From NCBI GenBank assembly GCA_030840675.1, contig JAVEEA010000101.1, positions 1 through 36,452 of the forward strand: a DNA stretch of 36,452 nt. The letters are read 5' to 3'. This DNA is from Pyrinomonadaceae bacterium. Its GTDB lineage: Bacteria > Acidobacteriota > Blastocatellia > Pyrinomonadales > Pyrinomonadaceae. Positions 9,821 to 17,945 of this stretch are shown one piece after another. Numbering within the stretch: the first letter of the stretch is position 1; each line of letters opens with the position of its first letter. The translations under genes were made by a program, and so were the position numbers. The notes under the pieces are model-generated. The model did not search any database and was not told where the DNA came from. It saw only the letters and a list, made by a program, of their open reading frames with translations.

Positions 9821-10642
9821 ATGGCAGAAGCTAAACAGTCGCAGGAAACCAGTGAGCTGGTGCAATACCGTGTCGAGGGCGGCATCGCGTTTCTGACGCT
9901 GAACGATCCGCCGGCAAACACCTACACGCACGAGATGATGCTGGCGCTCGACGGCGCCATTCTCAAGGCACGGATGGATGAAGGCGTCCAGGTGATTGTG
10001 CTCAGCGGCAATGGTGAAAAATTTTTCTGTGCGGGCGCAAACATCAACATGCTCGCCAACGTGACGCCGACTTTCAAATACTTCTTCTGCCTGCACGCTA
10101 ATGAAACCCTGTCACGTTTTGAGCAAACACCTAAACTCGTGATCGCGGCGCTCAACGGCCACTGCGTGGGCGGCGGTTTGGAAGTCGCACTCGCGGCCGA
10201 CATTAGGATCGCGCGTCGCAACGCCGGCAAGCTGGGTTTGCCGGAAGTTTCTCTCGGCGTGCTTCCCGGCACCGGCGGCACGCAACGCCTTACGCGGATC
10301 GTTGGCAAGTCAAAGGCAATCGAGTTGATGGCCACGGGAGAACTTTTTGGTTTCGAGCGCGGTCTCGAACTCGGGTTACTCAATCAAATCTTCGACGCGG
10401 AAACTCCCGAGCAGTTTACCCAACAAGTGAGGGAATACGCGGCGCAGTTTACCTTGCCAAACAAGGCCGCCAACGCCGTCGGTCGCATTAAGCGCAGCGT
10501 ACAAACCGGTGCGGAGATACCCTTCGAGTCGGCGCTCGCGCTCGAGCGTGAACTGCAGCAGCAACTTTTTCAATCCGAAGACGCGAAAGAAGGACTCGAC
10601 GCATACGTCAATAAGCGCAAAGCGATCTTTAAAGGTCGATAG
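9821..10642 (+). CDS. Enoyl-CoA hydratase/isomerase (crotonase) family protein
   Basis: FFCAGANINML, ALNGHCVGGGLEVALAADIRIA, LPEVSLGVLPGTGGTQRL; AAAGGAG ribosome-binding site upstream of ATG 9821. Confidence 0.93.
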   Translation: MAEAKQSQETSELVQYRVEGGIAFLTLNDPPANTYTHEMMLALDGAILKARMDEGVQVIVLSGNGEKFFCAGANINMLANVTPTFKYFFCLHANETLSRFEQTPKLVIAALNGHCVGGGLEVALAADIRIARRNAGKLGLPEVSLGVLPGTGGTQRLTRIVGKSKAIELMATGELFGFERGLELGLLNQIFDAETPEQFTQQVREYAAQFTLPNKAANAVGRIKRSVQTGAEIPFESALALERELQQQLFQSEDAKEGLDAYVNKRKAIFKGR

Positions 10643-10651
10643 CGGATGAAG

Positions 10652-10770
10652 AGTGAAAGGTGAAGGGTGAAGGGGCGACCAGTGAGAGTTCGCCGGCTCG
10701 TTACGATTAGCATTCGTCGTTCTGATCACAGCCCACCATTCACCATTTTACTTTTCACTTTTCACTTTTC
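10652..10770. repeat. Intergenic heptanucleotide-type repeats with opposite-strand arms
   Basis: GTGAAAGGTGAAGGGTGAAGG on the left; ACCATTC ACCATTTT and (ACTTTTC)x3 at 10750-10770 on the right, just before the ATG at 10777. Confidence 0.75.
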
Positions 10771-10776
10771 AAATCT

Positions 10777-11565
10777 ATGTATGAAAACATCGACATTACC
10801 GCAGACTCCGGCATCACGACCATCACGTTGAATCGTCCGGAGAAGTTGAACGCACTCGCGGGCCACATGCGTCGCGACCTGGCCGAGGCGCTCGAGACGG
10901 CCGGCAGCGAACGCAATGTACACGTAGTCGTGATCACCGGCGCCGGACGCGCGTTTTGTGCGGGTGGCGACGTGGCAGCGATGGCCCAGTTGATTGAGCA
11001 GCGCGACGCCGAGGAGTTTTCTCGTTTGCTTGGTTCCGCACGCCGTGTCATCACCGCCATCCGCCAGATGACCAAGCCGGTCGTCGCCTCGATCAATGGT
11101 CCGGCATTCGGGGCCGGTTTCAATCTTGCGCTCGCCTGCGATCTGCGCATCGCCTCCACCAACGCGAGCTTCAGCCAATCGTTTGCGAAGGTCGGGCTCC
11201 ATCCCGATTGGGGCGGCACTTACTTCCTGCCGCGACTAGTGACGCCAAACAAAGCTTGCGAGATGTTCTTTCTGGGCGACGCGATGGATGCGGCGGAGGC
11301 CTTGCGCTTGGGAGTGGTCAATTATGTAGTTGAGCCGGCCGAGTTGGAGACCGAGACTCGCAAACTTGCCGAACGATTACGTGCCGCGCCGGCGCTCGCG
11401 TTGGGCGCTGCGAAGCAAGCCGTCTACATGAGTCAGGCCGCTGAACTGGAGGAGATGCTGCGTTACGAAACTGAAGCGCAGATGCGCTGTTTCGAGTCGC
11501 AGGACTGCGCGGAGGGACTGCGTTCGTTTCTCGAAAAACGCGAACCCAAATTCACTGGCCGTTGA
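10777..11565 (+). CDS. Enoyl-CoA hydratase/isomerase (crotonase) family protein
   Basis: MYENIDITADSGITTITLNRPEKLNAL..., RAFCAGGDVAAMA, INGPAFGAGFNLALACDLRIAS; C-terminal LEKREPKFTGR. Confidence 0.93.
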   Translation: MYENIDITADSGITTITLNRPEKLNALAGHMRRDLAEALETAGSERNVHVVVITGAGRAFCAGGDVAAMAQLIEQRDAEEFSRLLGSARRVITAIRQMTKPVVASINGPAFGAGFNLALACDLRIASTNASFSQSFAKVGLHPDWGGTYFLPRLVTPNKACEMFFLGDAMDAAEALRLGVVNYVVEPAELETETRKLAERLRAAPALALGAAKQAVYMSQAAELEEMLRYETEAQMRCFESQDCAEGLRSFLEKREPKFTGR

Positions 11566-11570
11566 AAGCT

Positions 11571-11668
11571 GGGAACGCGGGAGCCCTCGCCCGCCCCGCG
11601 GGATTGAGTAATCTTTAAAGACGTGCGTGGTGGCTGTGACGTTTGCGGGCGAGGGCGCCCGCGCTCCC
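11571..11668. repeat. Inverted-repeat (MITE/REP-like) element, about 98 bp
   Basis: Arms GGGAACGCGGGAGCCCTCGCCCGC (11571-11594) and GCGGGCGAGGGCGCCCGCGCTCCC (11645-11668) are reverse complements at 22/24 positions. Confidence 0.8.
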
Positions 11669-11709
11669 CCCGCGCTACCTCCGCGCTCCCCTTCGCTTCT
11701 TTGATTAAC

Positions 11710-12492
11710 ATGAAACTACAGCATCGAATCGCACTCATCACCGGCGGCGGTCGCGGCATTGGCCGCGCAATCGCTCACGCATTTGCACGCGAAGGCGCCG
11801 ACCTGGTCCTGGCCTCGCGCACAGTCGCACAAGTGGAAACCGTTGCCCGCGAAATTGCGGATGACTTTGGCGCCAGAGCGTTTCCGTTTGTTTGCGACGT
11901 CGCGGATGTCACGAGCGTTGACCGACTCTTCGCAGCCGTGCAGGAAGAATTTCGTCGCGGGCCCGATATTCTCGTCAACAACGCCGGAGTTGCCGAGAGC
12001 GCGCCGCTCACCAGGACTGACGACGAACTCTGGCATCGTCATATTGCGATCAACCTGAACGGTACCTTCTACTGCACGCGTGCGGCTCTGCCTCAGATGA
12101 TCGAACGCGGCTGGGGACGTGTCATCAACATCGCGTCGATCGCGGGCAAGACCGGCGCCCCGTACATCGCCGCCTACTCCGCATCAAAGCATGGCGTGCT
12201 CGGGTTAACGCGTTCGGCCGCGCTCGAGGTCGCCAGCAAAGGTGTAACGGTTAATGCGATCTGCCCGGGTTATGTCGATACGGAGATGACGACCCGCGCG
12301 GTTGAAAACATCACGAAGAAGACGCGACTGTCAGCCGAGCAGGCGCTGGACTCGCTCAAACAGTTGAGCCCACAGAATCGTGTAATCGAACCGGAAGAAG
12401 TGGCCGCGCTGGCGCTGCTTTTGGCGACGGAGGATGGACGAGGGATCACCGGTCAGGCGATAAATGTTGACGGCGGCAGTGTCATGTTCTGA
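11710..12492 (+). CDS. SDR family oxidoreductase (probable 3-hydroxyacyl-CoA dehydrogenase type)
   Basis: MKLQHRIALITGGGRGIGRAIAHAFA..., NNAG, YSASKHG; ATG at 11710 chosen because the longer ORF runs through the repeat element. Confidence 0.92.
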   Translation: MKLQHRIALITGGGRGIGRAIAHAFAREGADLVLASRTVAQVETVAREIADDFGARAFPFVCDVADVTSVDRLFAAVQEEFRRGPDILVNNAGVAESAPLTRTDDELWHRHIAINLNGTFYCTRAALPQMIERGWGRVINIASIAGKTGAPYIAAYSASKHGVLGLTRSAALEVASKGVTVNAICPGYVDTEMTTRAVENITKKTRLSAEQALDSLKQLSPQNRVIEPEEVAALALLLATEDGRGITGQAINVDGGSVMF

Positions 12493-12498
12493 GGTAAA

Positions 12499-12515
12499 GC
12501 AAACTGTTAGTTTGC
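12499..12515. repeat. GCAAACTGTTAGTTTGC palindrome
   Basis: Exact 17-mer, 6 nt after the SDR stop codon. Confidence 0.85.
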
Positions 12516-12523
12516 TTCTTGGA

Positions 12524-12592
12524 TTCAGAGTTCAAACTTTATTTTGGATTTCCCCGTTGACCAGAAAGACAAACTAAAGTTTGAACTCTGAA
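12524..12592. repeat. Perfect 17-bp inverted repeat between convergent genes
   Basis: TTCAGAGTTCAAACTTT (12524-12540) and AAAGTTTGAACTCTGAA (12576-12592). Confidence 0.85.
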
Positions 12593-12608
12593 CTGCTTGG
12601 GAGTTGGC

Positions 12609-13193
12609 TTACAACTTCCGCGCGAGTTCATAGACCAGCCGCACCGGTAAACCGACCACGTTAAAATAGTCGCCTTTAATCTCTTCGATGAAGAGCGCGG
12701 CACGACCCTGTATTCCGTAGGCTCCTGCCTTCCCGCGCGGTTCACCGGTTCCCAAGTACCAGTCAATTTCGGCCGCCGACATTTCAACAAAACGTACTTG
12801 GGTAATTTCATGAGCGACTAGCGACAACGACATCGGCCCGGAACGTAGCAAGGCCACGCCCGTCCAGACCTCGTGCCAACGCCCGCTCAGCAAACGCAAC
12901 ATGCGTCGCGCGTCGCCCTCATCGCGCGGCTGACCAAGAATTTCGTTATCGACGACCACCACCGTGTCCGCGCCAAGCACGAGCGACGCTCCGGTCTGCC
13001 GCGCTACTGTTTCCGCCTTGGTACGCGCCAGGCGTTGGACATAAGTCAGTGCGGCTTCGTCAGCGAGTCTGGTTTCGTCGATATTCGCGGGGATGGCGGT
13101 AAACTCCCAGCCCACCGCCTGAAGTATTTCCGCGCGGCGCGCACTCTGCGACGCCAGCACCAGTTTCTCATTCAGGAGATTAAGTCCATTCAT
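12609..13193 (-). CDS. maf: Maf family nucleotide pyrophosphatase
   Basis: KLVLASQSARRAEILQAVGWEF, GADTVVVVDNEILGQPRDEGDARRML, GIQGRAALFIEEIKGDYFNVVGLPV. Confidence 0.95.
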   Translation of the reverse strand: MNGLNLLNEKLVLASQSARRAEILQAVGWEFTAIPANIDETRLADEAALTYVQRLARTKAETVARQTGASLVLGADTVVVVDNEILGQPRDEGDARRMLRLLSGRWHEVWTGVALLRSGPMSLSLVAHEITQVRFVEMSAAEIDWYLGTGEPRGKAGAYGIQGRAALFIEEIKGDYFNVVGLPVRLVYELARKL

Positions 13194-13218
13194 AAGTTGT
13201 TTTTGTTTCGCTTTGACT

Positions 13219-13331
13219 TGGCGAAACTCTGCGCGGCCTTGGCGAGACCAGCGCGTCCTTTGCGTTAAAGTTTATATGACTATCAAGTATTAAACCGCAA
13301 AGGACGCAGAGGTCTCGCAAAGTTTCGCCGG
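13219..13331. repeat. Imperfect inverted-repeat element upstream of maf
   Basis: TGGCGAAACTCTGCG...GCGAGACCAGCGCGTCCTTTGCGTTAAAG faces TAAACCGCAAAGGACGCAGAGGTCTCGCAAAGTTTCGCCG. Confidence 0.7.
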
Positions 13332-13427
13332 GAAGAGCAGGCGGGCTGTTTAGCTATCAGGCGCGACTTGGCGCTTGTCGCGCCAAACAATTCTCCGCTA
13401 CACTCAACAATCATTTCGTTTCTTTTA

Positions 13428-13886
13428 ATGGACAAATTATTCAAGACTATGCCGGCAGTTTTAAGGGCCGCGGGCGCTTCCGATGAGGTCTCGGAAGCTG
13501 CCTGCATTGCTGCCTGGCGCGAGGCAGTGGGCGATGGCTTGAGTAGCCATGCGGTTCCGTTGCGACTGCGAAACAAGACTTTGGTGGTGGCAGTCGCCGA
13601 CAATCTCTGGCAGCGACAGCTCGAACAGATGCGTGGGCAGTTGCTATTCCGTTTGAATTCAGTTTTGGGAGCAGCTCAGGTGAGGTCTATCGAATGGCGC
13701 ATTGAACCCGGGACCGTAACTCGCGCGCGCAAGGCCGCGGCGCCGGACCGCAAAGTCGTTAACGATTACCGCGTACCGGTCGAACTACTGCAAGCCGCCG
13801 CAAGTATCACTGATGTTGAGTTGCGTCGCGCGTTCCTTGCGGCGGCAATGAGTTGTGTGCAGCGTTTGGAAAATTCTGAACTGTGA
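13428..13886 (+). CDS. DUF721/DciA-like protein
   Basis: AACIAAWREAVGDGLSSHAVPLRLRNKTLVVAVADNLWQRQLEQMRGQLLFRLNSVLG; start moved to ATG 13428. Confidence 0.8.
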   Translation: MDKLFKTMPAVLRAAGASDEVSEAACIAAWREAVGDGLSSHAVPLRLRNKTLVVAVADNLWQRQLEQMRGQLLFRLNSVLGAAQVRSIEWRIEPGTVTRARKAAAPDRKVVNDYRVPVELLQAAASITDVELRRAFLAAAMSCVQRLENSEL

Positions 13887-13951
13887 ACACTGCCGAGCCT
13901 CGGGTTCATCGCATCCGCAATCCGAATTTCGCAATCCGAAAACTTATCAGC

Positions 13952-14248
13952 ATGCCAATTACCGAAGCAGACGTCGCAAAAGTCGCGCAACTGGCGCACA
14001 TGGAAATCACGCCCGCCGAACTCAAAGTCTTCGCTCCGCAGATGGCGGAGATTGTCAGTTACGTCGAGCAGTTGAATGAAATGGACACCGCCAACGTAGC
14101 GCCCGCGTTGGGCGGACTGACGCCGGCAGGCGAAGCGACGGATTCCGCACGCGACGATATCGTCAGTCCCTCGCTGGGTCAGGCGACAGCTCTCGCCGAG
14201 GCGCCCGACGCGGCTGCCGGCCATTTCCGGGTACCCAAAATTTTATGA
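13952..14248 (+). CDS. gatC: Asp-tRNA(Asn)/Glu-tRNA(Gln) amidotransferase subunit GatC
   Basis: MPITEADVAKVAQLAHMEITPAELKVFAPQMAEIVSYVEQLNEMDTANVAP; ATG at 13952. Confidence 0.95.
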   Translation: MPITEADVAKVAQLAHMEITPAELKVFAPQMAEIVSYVEQLNEMDTANVAPALGGLTPAGEATDSARDDIVSPSLGQATALAEAPDAAAGHFRVPKIL

Positions 14249-14754
14249 AGCCGACGATATACTGGATTGATCACAAGACACCGGGCCGGCTTGCGATTCT
14301 GGCAAAGCCGCATGGCAATGAAGAGTTAGAGAGCGACATCGAGGGCTGGCGCGCGGCCGGCGTCGATGTCGTGGTGTCGTTGCTGACGGATACTGATAAC
14401 GCTTATCTCGGGCTTACTTCCGAACGTGAACTTTGCCGTCACCATGAACTCGAGTTTGTCAGTTTTCCGATTCAGGATTTTGGCGTGCCCGCCTCGTTTG
14501 TCGATGCCACGTTGTTAGTGATGGAACTCAAGCAACTGCTTTTGAGCGGCAAGACTATTGGCTTTCATTGTCACGGTTGTATCGGTCGTGCGCCGTTGAT
14601 CGCTTCCTGTGTGTTGATGGCTACGGGGGTGAGTGCTGACGAGGCGTACCGGCTGATCAGCGAAGCGCGTGGCTATCCGATCCCGGAAGCGCAGGAACAA
14701 GCCGCGTGGGGCCGCGAGTTCGCGAACCATTTGAGTGCTGCTGTAGATTCTTAG
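14245..14754 (+). CDS. Dual-specificity/tyrosine phosphatase-like protein
   Basis: HCHGCIGR fits the HCX5R signature of cysteine-based phosphatases; ATGA overlap with the gatC stop. Confidence 0.8.
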   Translation: MKPTIYWIDHKTPGRLAILAKPHGNEELESDIEGWRAAGVDVVVSLLTDTDNAYLGLTSERELCRHHELEFVSFPIQDFGVPASFVDATLLVMELKQLLLSGKTIGFHCHGCIGRAPLIASCVLMATGVSADEAYRLISEARGYPIPEAQEQAAWGREFANHLSAAVDS

Positions 14755-14774
14755 TTTCAGTTTTCAATTTGCCA

Positions 14775-16220
14775 ATGGACTTGGGAAAAACATCCGCGGG
14801 TGAACTCGCGACGCAACTAGCTAGTGGCGCAGTAACCGCGCGCGAGACAATCGCCGCGTCTCTCGACGCCGCTGAAAAACTAAACGAGCAACTCAACGCG
14901 TTTCTCGAAATCGATCGCGACGGCGCGTTGCAACGCGCGGAGTCGCTGAAGGCCAACGCCGGTGCGCTCGCGGGAATTCCCGTTGCGATCAAGGACAACC
15001 TCTGCGTCGCGGGCCTGCAAACTTCCTGTGGTTCACGCATCCTCGGCGACTATCACCCGCCCTACAACGCCACCGTGATTGAACGTTTGCTGGGCGCGGG
15101 CGCGGTCGTGATCGGCAAAACCAACTGCGACGAGTTTGCCATGGGTTCTTCCAACGAGAACTCCGCGTTTGGTGCGGTAAAAAATCCCTGGGACCTGAGT
15201 CGTGTGCCCGGCGGCTCGTCCGGAGGTTCGGCGGCCGCGGTGGCGGCGGGCATCGTACCGGTCGCGCTGGGTTCGGATACGGGCGGCTCAGTGCGGCAGC
15301 CCGCGTCGCTTTCCGGCGTCGTTGGTTTGAAACCAACCTACGGGCGCAACTCTCGTTACGGACTAGTGGCCTTTGCCTCTTCGTTGGACCAGGTGGGAAT
15401 CTTCGCGCGCAACACCGGCGACGTAGCGCGCGTGTTAGGCGTGATTGCCGGACGCGATCCGCACGACGCGACCACGGCCGATGTGCCAGTGCCGAATTAT
15501 CTCGCGGAACTCACGACTGAGGTCAAGGGTGCGCGCATCGGCTTGCCACGCTCATTGTTTGGCGAGGGACTCGACGCGGAAGTGCGCGCTTCAGTCGAGG
15601 CGGCGATCGACGTCTATCGTGTTTTGGGCGCCGAGGTCGTTGAAGTGGAACTGCCAAACGCGCGTTACAGCATCGCCGTCTATTACATCATCGCGACCGC
15701 GGAGGCTTCTTCAAACCTCGCGCGCTTCGACGGAGTGCGTTACGGCTTGCGCGCGGACGATGCGCCGGAGTTGCGGCAGATGTATCGCAAGACGCGCGAA
15801 GCAGGATTTGGCGCGGAAGTGAAGCGCCGCATCATGCTGGGCACTTACGTGTTATCGGCCGGCTACTATGAAGCGTACTACGGAAAAGCACAGCAAGTGC
15901 GGGCACTGATCAAGCAGGACTTTGAAAAAGCGTTTGCGAGGTGCGATGCGATCATCACGCCTACCTCGCCGACGCCGGCGTTTCTACTCGGGGAAAAGGT
16001 CGATAACCCGCTGGCGATGTACCTCAATGACATCTACACAGTTACCGCGAATCTCGCCGGCATTCCGGGAATGAATGTTCCCTGCGGGCTCTCTTCCAAG
16101 CGGTTGCCGATTGGATTTCAACTGCTCGGCGGTTACTGGTCGGAACCGACGCTCTTCAGACTGGCCCACGCCTATGAAACCGCGCAACCCTTCACCGAGC
16201 GGCCGCCAATTTCTGCGTGA
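14775..16220 (+). CDS. gatA: Asp-tRNA(Asn)/Glu-tRNA(Gln) amidotransferase subunit GatA
   Basis: [58 protein letters not shown] amidase signature; ATG at 14775. Confidence 0.97.
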   Translation: MDLGKTSAGELATQLASGAVTARETIAASLDAAEKLNEQLNAFLEIDRDGALQRAESLKANAGALAGIPVAIKDNLCVAGLQTSCGSRILGDYHPPYNATVIERLLGAGAVVIGKTNCDEFAMGSSNENSAFGAVKNPWDLSRVPGGSSGGSAAAVAAGIVPVALGSDTGGSVRQPASLSGVVGLKPTYGRNSRYGLVAFASSLDQVGIFARNTGDVARVLGVIAGRDPHDATTADVPVPNYLAELTTEVKGARIGLPRSLFGEGLDAEVRASVEAAIDVYRVLGAEVVEVELPNARYSIAVYYIIATAEASSNLARFDGVRYGLRADDAPELRQMYRKTREAGFGAEVKRRIMLGTYVLSAGYYEAYYGKAQQVRALIKQDFEKAFARCDAIITPTSPTPAFLLGEKVDNPLAMYLNDIYTVTANLAGIPGMNVPCGLSSKRLPIGFQLLGGYWSEPTLFRLAHAYETAQPFTERPPISA

Positions 16221-16231
16221 GTGAAAATCCA

Positions 16232-16543
16232 CTACCTGGGAGGGCGCGGCTCTGCGATCACAACGGGGTGGCTCCGCTGTAACTCAATGGTTTCATCCGA
16301 CTTCATTTTTGCCGAGGACTTATCAGGGACCCAGTCGCCGGTGAAAATCTCAACCACGTTTTTCGCGGTACCCAGCACTGGCGTCACGTCCAGTCCCACG
16401 TGGACCACGCCGGGCACCAGGCCTTTCTTCTTGATCTCGTAGCCGGCCGAACCGACGGAAAACACCGGGCCAATAAAAGGGATCGCCTTGATCAGCTTCT
16501 TGACCACGGCCCAGCCAACTCTGCCTTTAACTGTCTTTGCCAT
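16232..16543 (-). CDS. Small protein of unknown function with Gly/hydrophobic core resembling pre-toxin TG-type segments
   Basis: MAKTVKGRVGWAVVKKLIKAIPFIGPVFSVGSAGYEIKKKGLVPGVVHVGLDVTPVLGTAKNVVEIFTGDWVPDK; start at internal Met after MRTK. Confidence 0.55.
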   Translation of the reverse strand: MAKTVKGRVGWAVVKKLIKAIPFIGPVFSVGSAGYEIKKKGLVPGVVHVGLDVTPVLGTAKNVVEIFTGDWVPDKSSAKMKSDETIELQRSHPVVIAEPRPPR

Positions 16544-16584
16544 TTTGGTCCTCAAACTGCGCGCTCGACCTCAGCGATTCTACT

Positions 16585-16672
16585 TTTGGAGTGCGACGAC
16601 CGGTCGTCGCTTTCCCCGTTCCCGCGTTGAGCGCGGGCGGGCCAAAGCGGTGACAGGTCACCGCACTCCAAA
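16585..16672. repeat. Inverted-repeat element containing two nested palindromes
   Basis: TTTGGAGTGCG (16585-16595) and CGCACTCCAAA (16662-16672) flank GCGACGACCGGTCGTCGC (16593-16610) and GCGGTGACAGGTCACCGC (16647-16664). Confidence 0.8.
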
Positions 16673-16779
16673 TAGACGCTACACTCCAAATAGGACGCCA
16701 CACTCGGGCGAGACGCGCGCGCGTGCGTTTATATGCTAGCATTCCCGCGCTCCATTCAGCCCGGGGATAATCAAACTCG

Positions 16780-17829
16780 ATGCGCATCAAGATCTATTTT
16801 CTAACTGTTGCTATTTGTGTTTCGGCACTGCTGGCTTCGTGCAATCGTGCCGGGAGTCCGGCGGCCCACAAGCTGCTTATCTACACGCCGCACGGGCAGG
16901 ATTTGTTGAAAGACTTCGTGGCGCGTTATGAAGCCGTGCATCCGGATGTGAAGATTGAATTTCTCGACATGGGTGCGCGCGAGATACTCGAACGCGTACG
17001 CACCGAGCGCAATCGACCGCAGGCGGACTTGTGGTGGGGGGCGGCGCACACGACGTTTCAAACCGCGGCTGACGAAAATCTGCTCGCGCCTTACCGGCCC
17101 AGCTGGGCCGTCAACGTTCCCGCGGGCAGTCGCGACAGTCAGGACCGTTGGTACGGCACGTATCAAACTCCGGAAGTGATCGTCTATAACAGCGAGGCGG
17201 TCAGGCCGGAAGAAGCGCCCAAGGACTGGGACGACGTACTTGATCCCAAGTGGCGCGACAAGATTCTTATTCGGAACCCGAATCCGTCTGATTCGATGCG
17301 CGCGATTTTCGGCGCGATGATCTGGCGCTTCTACAAAGACACGGGCAAGCCCGACCAGGGTTATGACTGGCTGCGACGTCTCGACGCAAACGTTCACGAG
17401 TACACCGCGGACGGCACTCTGTTGATGCAGAAGCTGGTGCGCCGGGAAGGCGTCATCACGTTGTGGAACCTGCCGGACGTTTGGATCTATAAAGAGCAAA
17501 AAAACTTTCCCATCGGGTATGTGTTCCCCGCCAGCGGTACGCCGGTGATCACGGACGGCATCGCGGTAATCCGCGGCACGCAAAACGAGGAAGAGGCGCG
17601 CAAGTTTTATGAATTTGTAACCACACCCGAGAGTCTTGCGCTGGCAGCGAAAAAGTATTATCGCATCCCGGTGCGCACGGATATTGATCACAAGCAACTG
17701 CCGGCGTGGATGAACGTGCCCGTTAACGAAATGCCGCTTGACTGGGAACTGTTGCGCAAGCAAAGCGGCGATTGGCTGCGTTACTGGGACACTGAAATTC
17801 GCGGCCGTAACCAGAACCGGGTGCGGTAA
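16780..17829 (+). CDS. ABC transporter substrate-binding lipoprotein (Fe3+/thiamine-type)
   Basis: Lipobox LLASC; LLIYTPHGQDLLKDFVARYEAVHPDVKIEFLDMGAREILERVRTERNRPQADLWWGA. Confidence 0.88.
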   Translation: MRIKIYFLTVAICVSALLASCNRAGSPAAHKLLIYTPHGQDLLKDFVARYEAVHPDVKIEFLDMGAREILERVRTERNRPQADLWWGAAHTTFQTAADENLLAPYRPSWAVNVPAGSRDSQDRWYGTYQTPEVIVYNSEAVRPEEAPKDWDDVLDPKWRDKILIRNPNPSDSMRAIFGAMIWRFYKDTGKPDQGYDWLRRLDANVHEYTADGTLLMQKLVRREGVITLWNLPDVWIYKEQKNFPIGYVFPASGTPVITDGIAVIRGTQNEEEARKFYEFVTTPESLALAAKKYYRIPVRTDIDHKQLPAWMNVPVNEMPLDWELLRKQSGDWLRYWDTEIRGRNQNRVR

Positions 17830-17945
17830 CGACCGGGTATGAGATGTGACAACTACAGTCTTAAGAATCGGATTGCTTTCATTTTTTGACGGCGCCAGTC
17901 GGACCCGGTCGCTACCGCTTCTGGTTCTGCTTTGCCCATTGCGCT

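Noticed and set aside
16801-17763. 320-aa minus-strand ORF
   Set aside because: Fully antisense to the substrate-binding protein gene; composition typical of a shadow ORF.
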